Positions 35,850 through 43,902 of a stretch of 64,000 nucleotides of DNA are shown piece by piece. Position 1 is the first letter of the stretch; the number at the start of each line of letters is the position of its first letter. The DNA is from Bacteroidales bacterium (GTDB lineage: Bacteria; Bacteroidota; Bacteroidia; Bacteroidales; UBA932), in NCBI GenBank assembly GCA_017428245.1, contig JAFRRF010000023.1, forward strand, positions 1-64,000. Reading direction: 5' to 3'. A program made the translations under genes and the position numbers. The notes under the pieces are model-generated. The model did no database searches. It saw only the letters and a list, made by a program, of their open reading frames with translations, and was not told the origin of the DNA.

Positions 35850-36359
35850 ATGAAAGACACCCTCAGCCTGATCGGCGCAGCCGCCGAAAACAATGCCATC
35901 GGATACCGCGGCCTGATTCCGTGGCACATCCGTGCCGACTTCCAATACTTCAAGCGCACCACGATGGGCCATACGATGATTATGGGCCTGGGAACCTGGC
36001 GCTCATTCCACGAGCGCTGCCTTCCCGGCCGCCGCAATATCGTGGTTACCGACCAGCCGCTCACGGAAGCCGACAAAAACTCCGGCGCCGAATTTTTCTC
36101 CTCGCCTGAAACGGCGCTCGAAGCCGCGGCGGGCGACGGCGAGATTTTCATCATCGGCGGCGGCATGATGTACCGGCAGATGATCGACCGGGCCGACCGT
36201 GTCTATGTGACCCGCATCCACGCCGAAGTGGAGCCGGCCGATGCGTTCTTCCCCGCCATCAATCCGAAATGCTGGCAGGAGACTTTCCGCAGCATCCGCT
36301 ATCACGACGACGAATCGGGCTTTGACTATACCTTCCTGCTCTATGAAAGACGCAAATAG
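35850..36359 (+). CDS. folA: Dihydrofolate reductase
   Basis: This 169-residue protein reduces dihydrofolate to tetrahydrofolate with NADPH. Motifs include AAAENNAIGYRGLIPWHIRAD containing the substrate-site acidic residue, MGLGTWRSF, and EIFIIGGGMMYRQM for NADPH binding. It is paired with thyA as in many bacteria. The 3' end overlaps the next gene by 17 bases. Confidence 0.96.
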   Translation: MKDTLSLIGAAAENNAIGYRGLIPWHIRADFQYFKRTTMGHTMIMGLGTWRSFHERCLPGRRNIVVTDQPLTEADKNSGAEFFSSPETALEAAAGDGEIFIIGGGMMYRQMIDRADRVYVTRIHAEVEPADAFFPAINPKCWQETFRSIRYHDDESGFDYTFLLYERRK

Positions 36360-37722
36360 TTCGCACGCGGCCCACGAGCACCAACGGGACTCCTTCGGCA
36401 GTTCGTTCGGCGTGCTGGTTGCCCTGGCGGGATCGGCCGTAGGCCTGGGCAATCTCTGGCGTTTCCCCTATCTGGTGGGTGAAAATGGAGGCGCCGCCTT
36501 CATTCTGATCTATCTGGGATTCGTGCTGCTGGTGGGCATGCCGATCATGATGTCTGAATTCATCATCGGCCGGCGCAGCCAGGCCAATGCGCGCGGGGCC
36601 TTCAACAAACTGGCTCCCGGAAGCTTATGGCGCGTTTCGGGTTCGCTGGCTGTTCTGTGCTGTCTCCTGATACTATCCTTCTATTCGGTTGTCGGAGGCT
36701 GGGGCATTGAGTATCTGTTCAAGGCCTTCCGTTTCGATTTCACGCGGGGCAGCGACAGTGCAGGCCTTTCCACACTGTTTTCGGATTTCGCGACCTCGAC
36801 CTGGCGGCCGCTGGTCTGCCATACGGTTTTCCTGCTGCTGTCGGGCCTGATCGTCATTCTGGGCGTCAAAAACGGCATCGAGAAGTTCTCGAAGGTGATG
36901 ATGCCGGTGCTGTTCCTCATCATCATCGTCATTGCCATCCGTTCCCTCACGCTCCCGGGCGCCGGCGCAGGCATCGACTATCTGTTCCATCCCGATTGGT
37001 CGAAAGTTACCGCCAATACCTATTTGGCCGCGCTGGGGCAGGCATTCTTCTCCCTTTCGCTGGGTAGCGGCATGGTTATCACCTACGGCTCGTATGTGTC
37101 GAAGAAAGAGAATATCACGGCCATCTCAGCCAAAACGGCGGCGGCGGATACCCTGTTCGCCCTGATTGCCGGCTGCGCCATTATGCCGGCCGTATTCGCT
37201 TTCGGCATCAGCCCCGGTGAAGGCCCCGGACTGGTATTCATCACGCTGCCTCACATTTTCAGCCAGTTGCCGCTGGGCGGGTTCATCGCCATTCTCTTCT
37301 TCGTGGCGCTGCTGCTGGCGGCGCTGACGTCGTCGATATCCCTGTTGGAAGTCATCGCGGCCTTCTGCATCGAGGAATTCCGGATGAAACGCTTTTGGGC
37401 CGTTGCGCTCACCGTCTTTGTCCTTTGGGTCCTGGGCAGCCTCTGCTCGCTTTCGCAGGGCGTGCTGGCTGACTGGAAAATCTTCGGTCGGAATTTCTTC
37501 GACCTCTTCGACTTCCTCTCTGCCAATGTCTTGATGCTGATCGGCGGTCTGGTTGCCGTGGTCTTTGCCGGCTGGAAACTCGGCCGTACCGTGATCCACG
37601 ATGAACTCACAAACAGCGGCTCGCTGAAGATTCCCGTCTGGCTTCTCGACACCATTCTCTTCCTGATCCGCTTCCTCGCCCCCGCCGCCATCGCCGTCAT
37701 CGCGATCTTCCAGTGGGTCTGA
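36343..37722 (+). CDS. Neurotransmitter:sodium symporter (NSS) family transporter
   Basis: From the ATG at 36343 this encodes 459 residues with about eleven to twelve transmembrane helices. The sodium-site signature GSAVGLGNLWRFPYLVGENG is in helix 1, and AFFSLSLGSGMVITYGSY marks helix 6-7. These are Na+-coupled importers of amino acids or related amines in the LeuT fold; the substrate cannot be named. A longer frame upstream is a shadow of folA. Translational coupling to folA is likely given the 17-bp overlap. Confidence 0.92.
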   Translation: MKDANSSHAAHEHQRDSFGSSFGVLVALAGSAVGLGNLWRFPYLVGENGGAAFILIYLGFVLLVGMPIMMSEFIIGRRSQANARGAFNKLAPGSLWRVSGSLAVLCCLLILSFYSVVGGWGIEYLFKAFRFDFTRGSDSAGLSTLFSDFATSTWRPLVCHTVFLLLSGLIVILGVKNGIEKFSKVMMPVLFLIIIVIAIRSLTLPGAGAGIDYLFHPDWSKVTANTYLAALGQAFFSLSLGSGMVITYGSYVSKKENITAISAKTAAADTLFALIAGCAIMPAVFAFGISPGEGPGLVFITLPHIFSQLPLGGFIAILFFVALLLAALTSSISLLEVIAAFCIEEFRMKRFWAVALTVFVLWVLGSLCSLSQGVLADWKIFGRNFFDLFDFLSANVLMLIGGLVAVVFAGWKLGRTVIHDELTNSGSLKIPVWLLDTILFLIRFLAPAAIAVIAIFQWV

Positions 37723-37793
37723 CGTTGTCGCAGATTTATTGTTTTTAAAAAAATAAATTGCTTTTTTGTCGGAAGAATTCCGAATCTTGTGAT

Positions 37794-37801
37794 TATCTTT
37801 G
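37794..37801 (+). promoter_or_regulatory. -7 box at the edge of the structured element
   Basis: TATCTTTG, five nt before the left arm of the 21-bp inverted repeat at 37806. A transcript would start almost exactly at that arm. Confidence 0.5.
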
Positions 37802-37805
37802 TATC

Positions 37806-37963
37806 GGTAAATAAACCCTTACGGCTGTGCCGTAAATGATGGGAAAAAGAGCATCGGCTCAGCCACTGAAAAGATCCGATGCTCTTTCTTTTTTGATATA
37901 GCCGGGCAAGTACTGTAGGGGAATCCTTTCTTTCGTTTACACTTCCCATCATTTTTATTTACC
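37806..37963 (+). ncRNA. Candidate structured RNA or palindromic element (158 nt)
   Basis: The left arm GGTAAATAAA (37806-37815) plus AATGATGGGAA (37835-37845) is the exact complement of 37943-37963 over 21 bases once a 19-nt insert is skipped; that insert can fold around TACGGC-TGT-GCCGTA. Between the arms, AAAGAGCATCGG (37846-37857) and CCGATGCTCTTT (37876-37887) form a 12-bp hairpin followed by CTTTTTTG, a good terminator. Because a promoter box precedes it and no gene follows on this strand, a small RNA is plausible. It is not 6S, tmRNA or RNase P by any signature I know. Confidence 0.45.
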
Positions 37964-37984
37964 CTGAATGTAAAGATAACGATA

Positions 37985-38175
37985 ACTCTTCTCGTACAAC
38001 GTACGAATGTTCGTCCCGTTTTCGTCCACGCCCATTGGCGTAGACAAAACGGACATAACGTATTCGTTCGCGCTTATTGGCGTTATTGTCGACAAGCCTG
38101 ATGGATAACCCGCAAGTCGGGTAACTTCTTCCGATGCCCGGTGGGGGCTGCTCTTTTGGGCAGCCCTTTTTTCTG
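37985..38175 (+). other. Second structured intergenic stretch ending in a terminator
   Basis: Several dyads occur here: ACGCC-CATT-GGCGT, a bulged pairing of GTCCCGTTTTCGTC with GACAAAACGGAC, and ACCCG-CAAGT-CGGGT. The stretch ends in a strong terminator (38147-38173). No coding frame is convincing. It may be a separate RNA or the continuation of the element at 37806. Confidence 0.4.
38147..38173 (+). terminator. Rho-independent terminator
   Basis: GGGCTGC and GCAGCCC pair around TCTTTTGG and lead into TTTTTT. It has no protein gene directly upstream within 400 bp on this strand, which implies a non-coding transcript or read-through from the NSS gene. Confidence 0.75.
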
Positions 38176-38212
38176 TTAATTAATATTTTGAATACCAGCT
38201 GATTCCCGAAAT

Positions 38213-38238
38213 CTTTCTGTCCTGCGCGTAACAGAAAG
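38213..38238. repeat. Small perfect hairpin
   Basis: CTTTCTGT and ACAGAAAG (8 bp) flank a 10-nt loop in the AT-rich gap between two terminators. No tail of T residues follows. Confidence 0.45.
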
Positions 38239-38282
38239 ACGTTTGCGGGACGATGGCGGGGTCGGCTGGAGGTAGAGGCTCA

Positions 38283-38319
38283 AAAAATAAGGGTGACCGT
38301 TTGGGGTCACCCTTGTTTT
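38283..38319 (-). terminator. Terminator of the lipoprotein-barrel operon
   Basis: AAGGGTGACC pairs perfectly with GGTCACCCTT; on the minus strand a run of T (TTATTTTTTG) follows. It lies ~40 bp after the stop of the barrel gene. Confidence 0.8.
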
Positions 38320-38359
38320 ATCAGATCTGATTCCGTCAGAAAACCGACGGACGCAGAGA

Positions 38360-39313
38360 TTAGAATCGAACGCCGATTGTGAGCTGCGGGAAAGCGAAAG
38401 CCCGCAGATTGTGGTTGGTTGCATAGTACGGATCCTGACCGCCTACTTCCATGTGCAGCAGCGTGTACTGGTAGCAGACAGGGGCAATCTCCGCGCCAAT
38501 GAACAAACCTTCCATCAATGCGTATTCGACACCGAAATTGATACCGCCACCGAAACCGAGGGCTTGACCGCCACGGTCGGCACGATACAGGTCAACCTCC
38601 TCGTATTCCATATCGGGCATGTCGATGTCGCTGACGAGGTACTGTCCCGTGTAGGGATAGAAACTCTCGATGCGAGCCATCTTGAACTGTCCGAATACGC
38701 CGAGGTACGGGAAAATCCGCTGGTTCTTCGTATTGAAGTACCACTCCGTGCCAAGCTGGAGCATCAGCCTGTTGGTAACAGCACCGAGGATAGCCTTCTG
38801 CGCATAAATGTCACCCGGCTCCACGTTGGCCAGCGTCTGGCTCACATCATAGTGAGTCAGGTTGGTCAGGTCGCGGATGTTGTAGGTTTCACCTTCGCGG
38901 AAGTTTTTGCTCGGCTGCATGTTCAGGATATAGGATCCCGACAGGTTGATGTTCAGGTGGTCGGTCACGAAGACCTTCATGCCGATGCTATAGTTGCGCG
39001 TCATGAAGTTCAGGCTCCCGTTGTTGACCAGCTGCTTGGACAGGTCACCGCTGATGTACGCGTTGCCCAAGCCATAGTTCGTCTCCAGCGTATTCAGGTC
39101 GGCGCCAATGCCGGTTGCCGTACCGTCCTCGTCGGGGAGGAGATAGTACAGGCCCGTGAAATCGTTGAAGAACTGGCCCGTTCCCACGTTCACCTGGAAC
39201 TGGAACTGTCCCGCTTTCGGTCCAAACACACACTCACAACTCTCCTGTGGTTGTGCCATTGCAGGCACAACCAGGAGGATAGTCATGATAAGTATGCTTA
39301 ATCTTTTCAACAT
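38360..39313 (-). CDS. Outer-membrane beta-barrel protein
   Basis: The 317-residue protein has a signal peptide (LLVVPAMAQ, residues 1-20) and, after a Cys pair (ESCECVFG), alternating strands such as IGMKVFVTDHLNINLSGSY and RLMLQLGTEWYFN. It ends in Phe (LTIGVRF), the usual signal for barrel insertion by BamA. I count about eight to ten strand candidates. It lies 49 bp downstream of the giant lipoprotein gene on the same strand with no promoter box between, so cotranscription is likely and a functional pairing possible. I do not recognise a specific family. Confidence 0.75.
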   Translation of the reverse strand: MLKRLSILIMTILLVVPAMAQPQESCECVFGPKAGQFQFQVNVGTGQFFNDFTGLYYLLPDEDGTATGIGADLNTLETNYGLGNAYISGDLSKQLVNNGSLNFMTRNYSIGMKVFVTDHLNINLSGSYILNMQPSKNFREGETYNIRDLTNLTHYDVSQTLANVEPGDIYAQKAILGAVTNRLMLQLGTEWYFNTKNQRIFPYLGVFGQFKMARIESFYPYTGQYLVSDIDMPDMEYEEVDLYRADRGGQALGFGGGINFGVEYALMEGLFIGAEIAPVCYQYTLLHMEVGGQDPYYATNHNLRAFAFPQLTIGVRF

Positions 39314-39362
39314 ATATTCGTTTGTTAGACGTTTATGTATTGAGATTAATCAAAGGTTGTTG

Positions 39363-42300
39363 TTATTCTTCGCTCTTGGCGTTGATGTATTCCATCACAG
39401 CGTCGTAGTCAGCTTTGCGGAGGTCGAGCTTCGTCTTGAGGTCATCAAGGATCTGGTTCTGGAGTTCGAGGTTGTTCTCGCAAGCCTTCTGCCATACGGC
39501 GATAGGATCGTAGCCAGCCTCAACCTGTGCCTTCGCGTAATTCAGAATCTCAATCAGAGCGGTGTGCTCGTTGATTTCGTCATACAGGTCGGCGATGGCG
39601 TTTTCAATGGCAAGCTTGTAGTTTTCGACGTAAGTGATGAGGTCAGTCTCAGTCGCATCCGGATCAACGACCTTGGCGGCAGCCATATAAGCGGAGTTCA
39701 TCGTGTCGTAGATCGTCTGCAGGTGATACTGGACATCAACATACTGACGGTGGAAGTGGTTCCACTGAGCGACCTTCTCCGGATAGCCCGGGAGGTTGGT
39801 ATCGAGGATTTCCTGGAATTTACCGGCAATCAGGTTGCGCATCATACCCGGCTGAGGGCCATTCCAGACACCGGCTTCCTGGTCGATGTACTGGTTGTGG
39901 TAGTTCACGCAAGAGAACGAGTTACGCCAGTGATCGACAGACCAGTGAGCGCAGTCGCGATCCACGATCCAGTAGTAGGCGAGGGTATCGGGTTCACCGG
40001 TGAGAGGATTGTCGTACACACCGAAGAACTCAGCCCAATCGTCGAGCATCTGGTTGCGGGCTTCCATCTGGGCGTTGTAAGCCTCGACGGCAGCATCGTG
40101 TTTGGCAACAGCCTCGTCGTGTTTGGTGGTGATCTCCTCCTTGAGCTCTTCCTTGAAGGCTTCAAGTTCTTCCTCAGCAGCAGCTTCGTCGGCAGCGATC
40201 GTAGCTTCGATGCTCTCGATCCAAGCCTTCAGCAGCTCGAGATCCTTGGCGAGGTCGACGAACGAAGCGTCGTACATCTGCCACCAGTAGAGGTAGAGCG
40301 TGAACTCGGTCGGATTTGCGGTGCTTCCGCGGCCATAGAGAATCTGAGCGCTCTCATAATGATTGTCAAAGCTCCAACCACCTGCTTCACGATCGGTAAC
40401 CGAAGGATCGACAGCCGTCAGAACAGCGTCGAGAATCTCCCTACCCCAAGCGGTCTCAGGACCATCATTGAAGAAGACGATACGGGTAGGATCGCAGAAC
40501 GTATTCAGCGTGTAGCAGTTCGGATCGAGCTTCTTCGTGGTGGCGTTGATCACGGCATTCTCGAAGGCCTTCAGATCATTGGCGCAAGCGGTCTTAGCCT
40601 GTGCAAGGGTCTTGCCGGCATCCATCTTGGCCTTCATATTCGTCTCATAGGCCTCAAGTAAGGTCTTGCCGGTATTCTCAGCAACGTTTTCGTTCCAGAA
40701 GCGGTTGTGGAGACGGATCCAGCCGAGACGAGCGTTATCAAGGGCTTTCACGGCCTTTTCAAGCTTTTCTTTGGCCGCCTTCACTTCAGCGCTTTCAACC
40801 TTATCAGCAGGATAAGTGCCACCCTTCGTGATAAAGGCATAAATGGGATCACCATTCGCGTCGGTTTCACCGGTATCCACCATCTGATACTTTTTATACA
40901 AGGCCTGGCAGTCACGAGCGTTGATGCCCTGCATGCCGGTGCCGATCAGACTATTCCAAGGAATAACAGTAGCGGCATCGAATTTCGCAGCAAGATCCTG
41001 GTTCATCAACTGTTCAACGAGCACACCGAAAATTTCGTTCTCAGTATACGTCGTAGTACTATACAGACCAACATAGGCTGTACCGTTGTTGGGGTTGAAT
41101 GCGTAGATGCTGGCGTTGCCGTAAGTACCGCGATCCTGGTTCGTACGCAGGTCATTCCAGGTCATGTCGGCCCAGTCGATGTCAGCGGCGGTCACCGGCA
41201 TCGAAGCGGAGGCGTAGTGGAAATTGTCATACTGTTTAGCCTCAGCGTCGGTGTGCGGGAAGTAAGCCTTACGGGCGGCGGCGAAAGCCTGGATGGCCTC
41301 GAAGATCTTGGTAGAGTCGTTGAGGGTCATCTGGGCATGACCAGCCACAATGTTGAGCTGCTTCTGGAACTCCTTAACAGCGTTGACCATCGAGTTGCCA
41401 AGTTCTTTCTCTGCCTTTTCAGCAGCAGCCAGTTCGTCGAGGGCCGTGTAATAGTTCTCAAGAGCCGTCGCGTACAGAGGATAGGCCTTGAAGCCCTTGC
41501 TCAGGGTGTCATAGTCTTTCTCCCAAGCTTCCTTGTACTTCTCGTAGTTGTCTTTGGCGGTCTTCTTCCAGGTTTCGTCCTTGTCTTTCATGACCTTTTC
41601 GCGGGCGAGAGCGGAATAAACACCCTTCAGACCATAATAACCCACCATACCCTCATATTCCAACTCATCAGTGTTTTCGTTACCGGTAAGGCCTTCTTCG
41701 CCAAGAACGAAGTCCTTCATATTACGGTTCGCATGCAGTACCAGTTCATCACCGTCCTGCTCAAGAATGTCATTATCGAAATAATCGCTATACCAACCCA
41801 GCATCCACCACAGTTTATTGTAGGAATAGTCGGAGAAGCGGTCGATAGCGGTAGGAACACCATTAGCCAGCGGCAGGGTGTCGAATTCGAGTTCTTCGGC
41901 CGGCATATCCGCGATCGTCATATTGTCAATCATCTCGAGAGCCGGTTCGATGTCCACAACTTCGGCCACCGGGTCCGGAACATCGATATACGGATGCTCC
42001 ATGCACCAGTCAAGGACTTCCTTGGCCACCTCGGCGATACCGTCGTGGAACACATTCACCATATAGTTGATGGAGTCCTGCGTCTGGGCATACTGATAAT
42101 ACTCGTTCTTGCCCATCTGGTCTTTCCAAGCCTGGAGCTGATCAGCCCAAGCGCGGAGGTCGGCATCGTTCGGCAGAGAGCCCTTCTCTTCGAGTTCGGC
42201 GATGGCCTGCTTGTCAGCCTCGATGAAATCGCGGAGGAGATCAATGGCGGCTTCGTAGTTCTCGGCGGTCGGAGCGAAGTTCAGCGTGTACAGACCGGCG

Positions 42301-43766
42301 TGCTGAGCCGATTCTGCCTTGGTGAGGTACACATAGTAGTCCTCGGCCGGGTGGGTAGCGGCATACTGAGCGTCGAAGAGGTCGGACTCAGCGTCCATCA
42401 CGACAAGCTGCTGGTCGAGATACTTGGCATAAGCTTTCTCATATTTGCGGATAACCTCGTTGACGCGTTTCCACTCATCATCGGTCAGGCCGACGTTCTT
42501 GAGGTCGATGGAGTCGAGGGTCTCCTTCAGGCTCTGCTTGGCCTCGGCGATAGCCTGGGCGAAGAGCACCTTGTTGTACTGCTGCTTCATCTTCAGGTTC
42601 TCGATCTGGTTGGCAGCGGTCAGAGCGTCGATACCGTACTGGTCGATAGCCTTCTGAAGTTCATAGGCGCGATAGATTTCGGCATATTCGAATTCCTTCT
42701 TCAGGTTCTCGATACCGGCGGCGAAGCCTTCGAGGTCGAGGGTAGCCTTGGCGAGGTCGATCTGAGCCTTGGCGATTTCGACAGCGTCGAGAGCAACCTG
42801 CTTGTTGTAAGCCTGCTCGAGTTCCTTGAGGGCGATTTCCATAGCATTGGCGTCGAACTCATCCTGGACAGCCTGACGGGCGATCTCGAGGGCGCGCATG
42901 GCGGCGTTGTAACCGATCTGGTCGATCAGGTCTTCCAGCATGGCATTGGCCTCGGCAGCGGCGGCGTTGTTGGCAGCCTCAATGCGGGCGAGTTCGAGGG
43001 CGTTCAGCGCTTCCTGGTAGCCATACTGCTGCTCGAAAGCTTTCTGAGCCTGCTCAATCTCCTGAGCGAGCTGGCTGTTCTGGAGCTCCTGGTTCTTGTT
43101 CAGCAGTTCCTGGGCGGCGACGAGCGCAGCGGCCTCGGCGGCCTTCTGAGCGGTCTCAGCCTCGTAGCGGGCGAGCTGAAGGGCGAACATGGCGGCCTGC
43201 TGGCCATACTCCTGCTCGAAAGCCTTCTTGGCAAGCTCCATATCCTGCTGATCCTTCAGGTTCTGGATACGCTGAGCCTCATTGAGAAGTTCTTTGTAAT
43301 CCACATCAGCCTGAAGCATGGCGAGCTTGACAGCGGCCTCGGCGGCCTCGGCAGCATATTTCTCCTTCATGGCATCGAGAGCGGCGACTGCGGCGTCATA
43401 CTCGAGGGCGCGCATCAGGGCTTCGTGCTCATAGAGGGCGGTCAGGTTCTGCATTTCGATAGCGAAACGCTGCTGATCCATTTCAGTCTGTGCACGCAGG
43501 GCGGCGGTCAGAGCGTCCTGATAGTTGGCCAGGGCGGTCTGGTACGTAGCCTCAGCGGTACGCTGCGCAGCAAGTGCCTGCTCAGCAGCGGCCTGGGCAG
43601 CGACGAGCTGCGTCTTGCTCTGCTGGAGGGCGGCAAGTGCCTTGAGATAGTTGGCTTTCTCAATCCGGAGCGTCTCCAGACCGTTCGGCTCAACCGGCTC
43701 AATACAAGAAGTGAAAAGACTGCCGGCAGCAATCATAATCACCAGTGAATAAATAATCTTTTTCAT
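39363..43766 (-). CDS. Giant lipoprotein with long Ala-rich helical domain
   Basis: The product has 1,467 residues and a lipoprotein signal (AAGSLFTSC, Cys21), so it is membrane-anchored. Residues ~30-430 are almost wholly helical and rich in Ala, Glu, Gln and Leu, with degenerate repeats. KAFEQEYGQQAAMFALQLAR (181-200) and KAFEQQYGYQEALNALELAR (242-261) are nearly identical, and weaker copies follow near 282 and 318. Residues ~430-1230 are mixed, Trp- and Tyr-rich and likely globular. A second coiled-coil stretch lies at ~1240-1280 and again near the C-terminus. No enzyme motif is seen. I do not recognise the family. A fibrous surface, spacer or adhesion role is conceivable. A 1,013-residue antisense frame exists but is a shadow. 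Confidence 0.85.
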   Translation of the reverse strand: MKKIIYSLVIMIAAGSLFTSCIEPVEPNGLETLRIEKANYLKALAALQQSKTQLVAAQAAAEQALAAQRTAEATYQTALANYQDALTAALRAQTEMDQQRFAIEMQNLTALYEHEALMRALEYDAAVAALDAMKEKYAAEAAEAAVKLAMLQADVDYKELLNEAQRIQNLKDQQDMELAKKAFEQEYGQQAAMFALQLARYEAETAQKAAEAAALVAAQELLNKNQELQNSQLAQEIEQAQKAFEQQYGYQEALNALELARIEAANNAAAAEANAMLEDLIDQIGYNAAMRALEIARQAVQDEFDANAMEIALKELEQAYNKQVALDAVEIAKAQIDLAKATLDLEGFAAGIENLKKEFEYAEIYRAYELQKAIDQYGIDALTAANQIENLKMKQQYNKVLFAQAIAEAKQSLKETLDSIDLKNVGLTDDEWKRVNEVIRKYEKAYAKYLDQQLVVMDAESDLFDAQYAATHPAEDYYVYLTKAESAQHAGLYTLNFAPTAENYEAAIDLLRDFIEADKQAIAELEEKGSLPNDADLRAWADQLQAWKDQMGKNEYYQYAQTQDSINYMVNVFHDGIAEVAKEVLDWCMEHPYIDVPDPVAEVVDIEPALEMIDNMTIADMPAEELEFDTLPLANGVPTAIDRFSDYSYNKLWWMLGWYSDYFDNDILEQDGDELVLHANRNMKDFVLGEEGLTGNENTDELEYEGMVGYYGLKGVYSALAREKVMKDKDETWKKTAKDNYEKYKEAWEKDYDTLSKGFKAYPLYATALENYYTALDELAAAEKAEKELGNSMVNAVKEFQKQLNIVAGHAQMTLNDSTKIFEAIQAFAAARKAYFPHTDAEAKQYDNFHYASASMPVTAADIDWADMTWNDLRTNQDRGTYGNASIYAFNPNNGTAYVGLYSTTTYTENEIFGVLVEQLMNQDLAAKFDAATVIPWNSLIGTGMQGINARDCQALYKKYQMVDTGETDANGDPIYAFITKGGTYPADKVESAEVKAAKEKLEKAVKALDNARLGWIRLHNRFWNENVAENTGKTLLEAYETNMKAKMDAGKTLAQAKTACANDLKAFENAVINATTKKLDPNCYTLNTFCDPTRIVFFNDGPETAWGREILDAVLTAVDPSVTDREAGGWSFDNHYESAQILYGRGSTANPTEFTLYLYWWQMYDASFVDLAKDLELLKAWIESIEATIAADEAAAEEELEAFKEELKEEITTKHDEAVAKHDAAVEAYNAQMEARNQMLDDWAEFFGVYDNPLTGEPDTLAYYWIVDRDCAHWSVDHWRNSFSCVNYHNQYIDQEAGVWNGPQPGMMRNLIAGKFQEILDTNLPGYPEKVAQWNHFHRQYVDVQYHLQTIYDTMNSAYMAAAKVVDPDATETDLITYVENYKLAIENAIADLYDEINEHTALIEILNYAKAQVEAGYDPIAVWQKACENNLELQNQILDDLKTKLDLRKADYDAVMEYINAKSEE

Positions 43767-43833
43767 AAAAAAAATTTGTTAAGTGTGTTTATTTTTGGTT
43801 AAACATTAAAAATATTGACACAGTTTATCGGCT

Positions 43834-43841
43834 CAAAATTA
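43834..43841 (-). promoter_or_regulatory. -7 box of the giant lipoprotein operon
   Basis: CAAAATTA reads TAATTTTG on the minus strand, 67 nt upstream of the ATG. The leader is very AT-rich. Confidence 0.5.
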
Positions 43842-43874
43842 GGCATTAATTTTGGAATGACCAAATTTTTGAGC

Positions 43875-43900
43875 TTTTTTTCAACAGCCTGTTGAAAAAA
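43875..43900 (-). terminator. Terminator of ppiD
   Basis: TTTTTCAACAG and CTGTTGAAAAA form a perfect palindrome with a two-base loop immediately after the ppiD stop; T-rich sequence lies on both sides, so it may work in both directions. Confidence 0.6.
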
Positions 43901-43902
43901 TG

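Noticed and set aside
37836..37901. 21-codon open frame (MMGKRASAQ...) inside the structured element
   Set aside because: It overlaps the terminator hairpin, has no ribosome-binding site and no following gene that it could attenuate.
37806..38175. tmRNA, RNase P RNA, 6S RNA or SRP RNA
   Set aside because: None of the conserved sequences of these RNAs that I can recall is present on either strand; the 6S comparison fails because the long arms pair without a central bubble.
40707..43748. 1,013-residue plus-strand open frame opposite the giant lipoprotein
   Set aside because: It mirrors the Ala/Glu/Gln-rich repeats (giving Leu/Val/Ser-rich low-complexity sequence), has no signal or motif, and the minus-strand frame has a lipobox and start.
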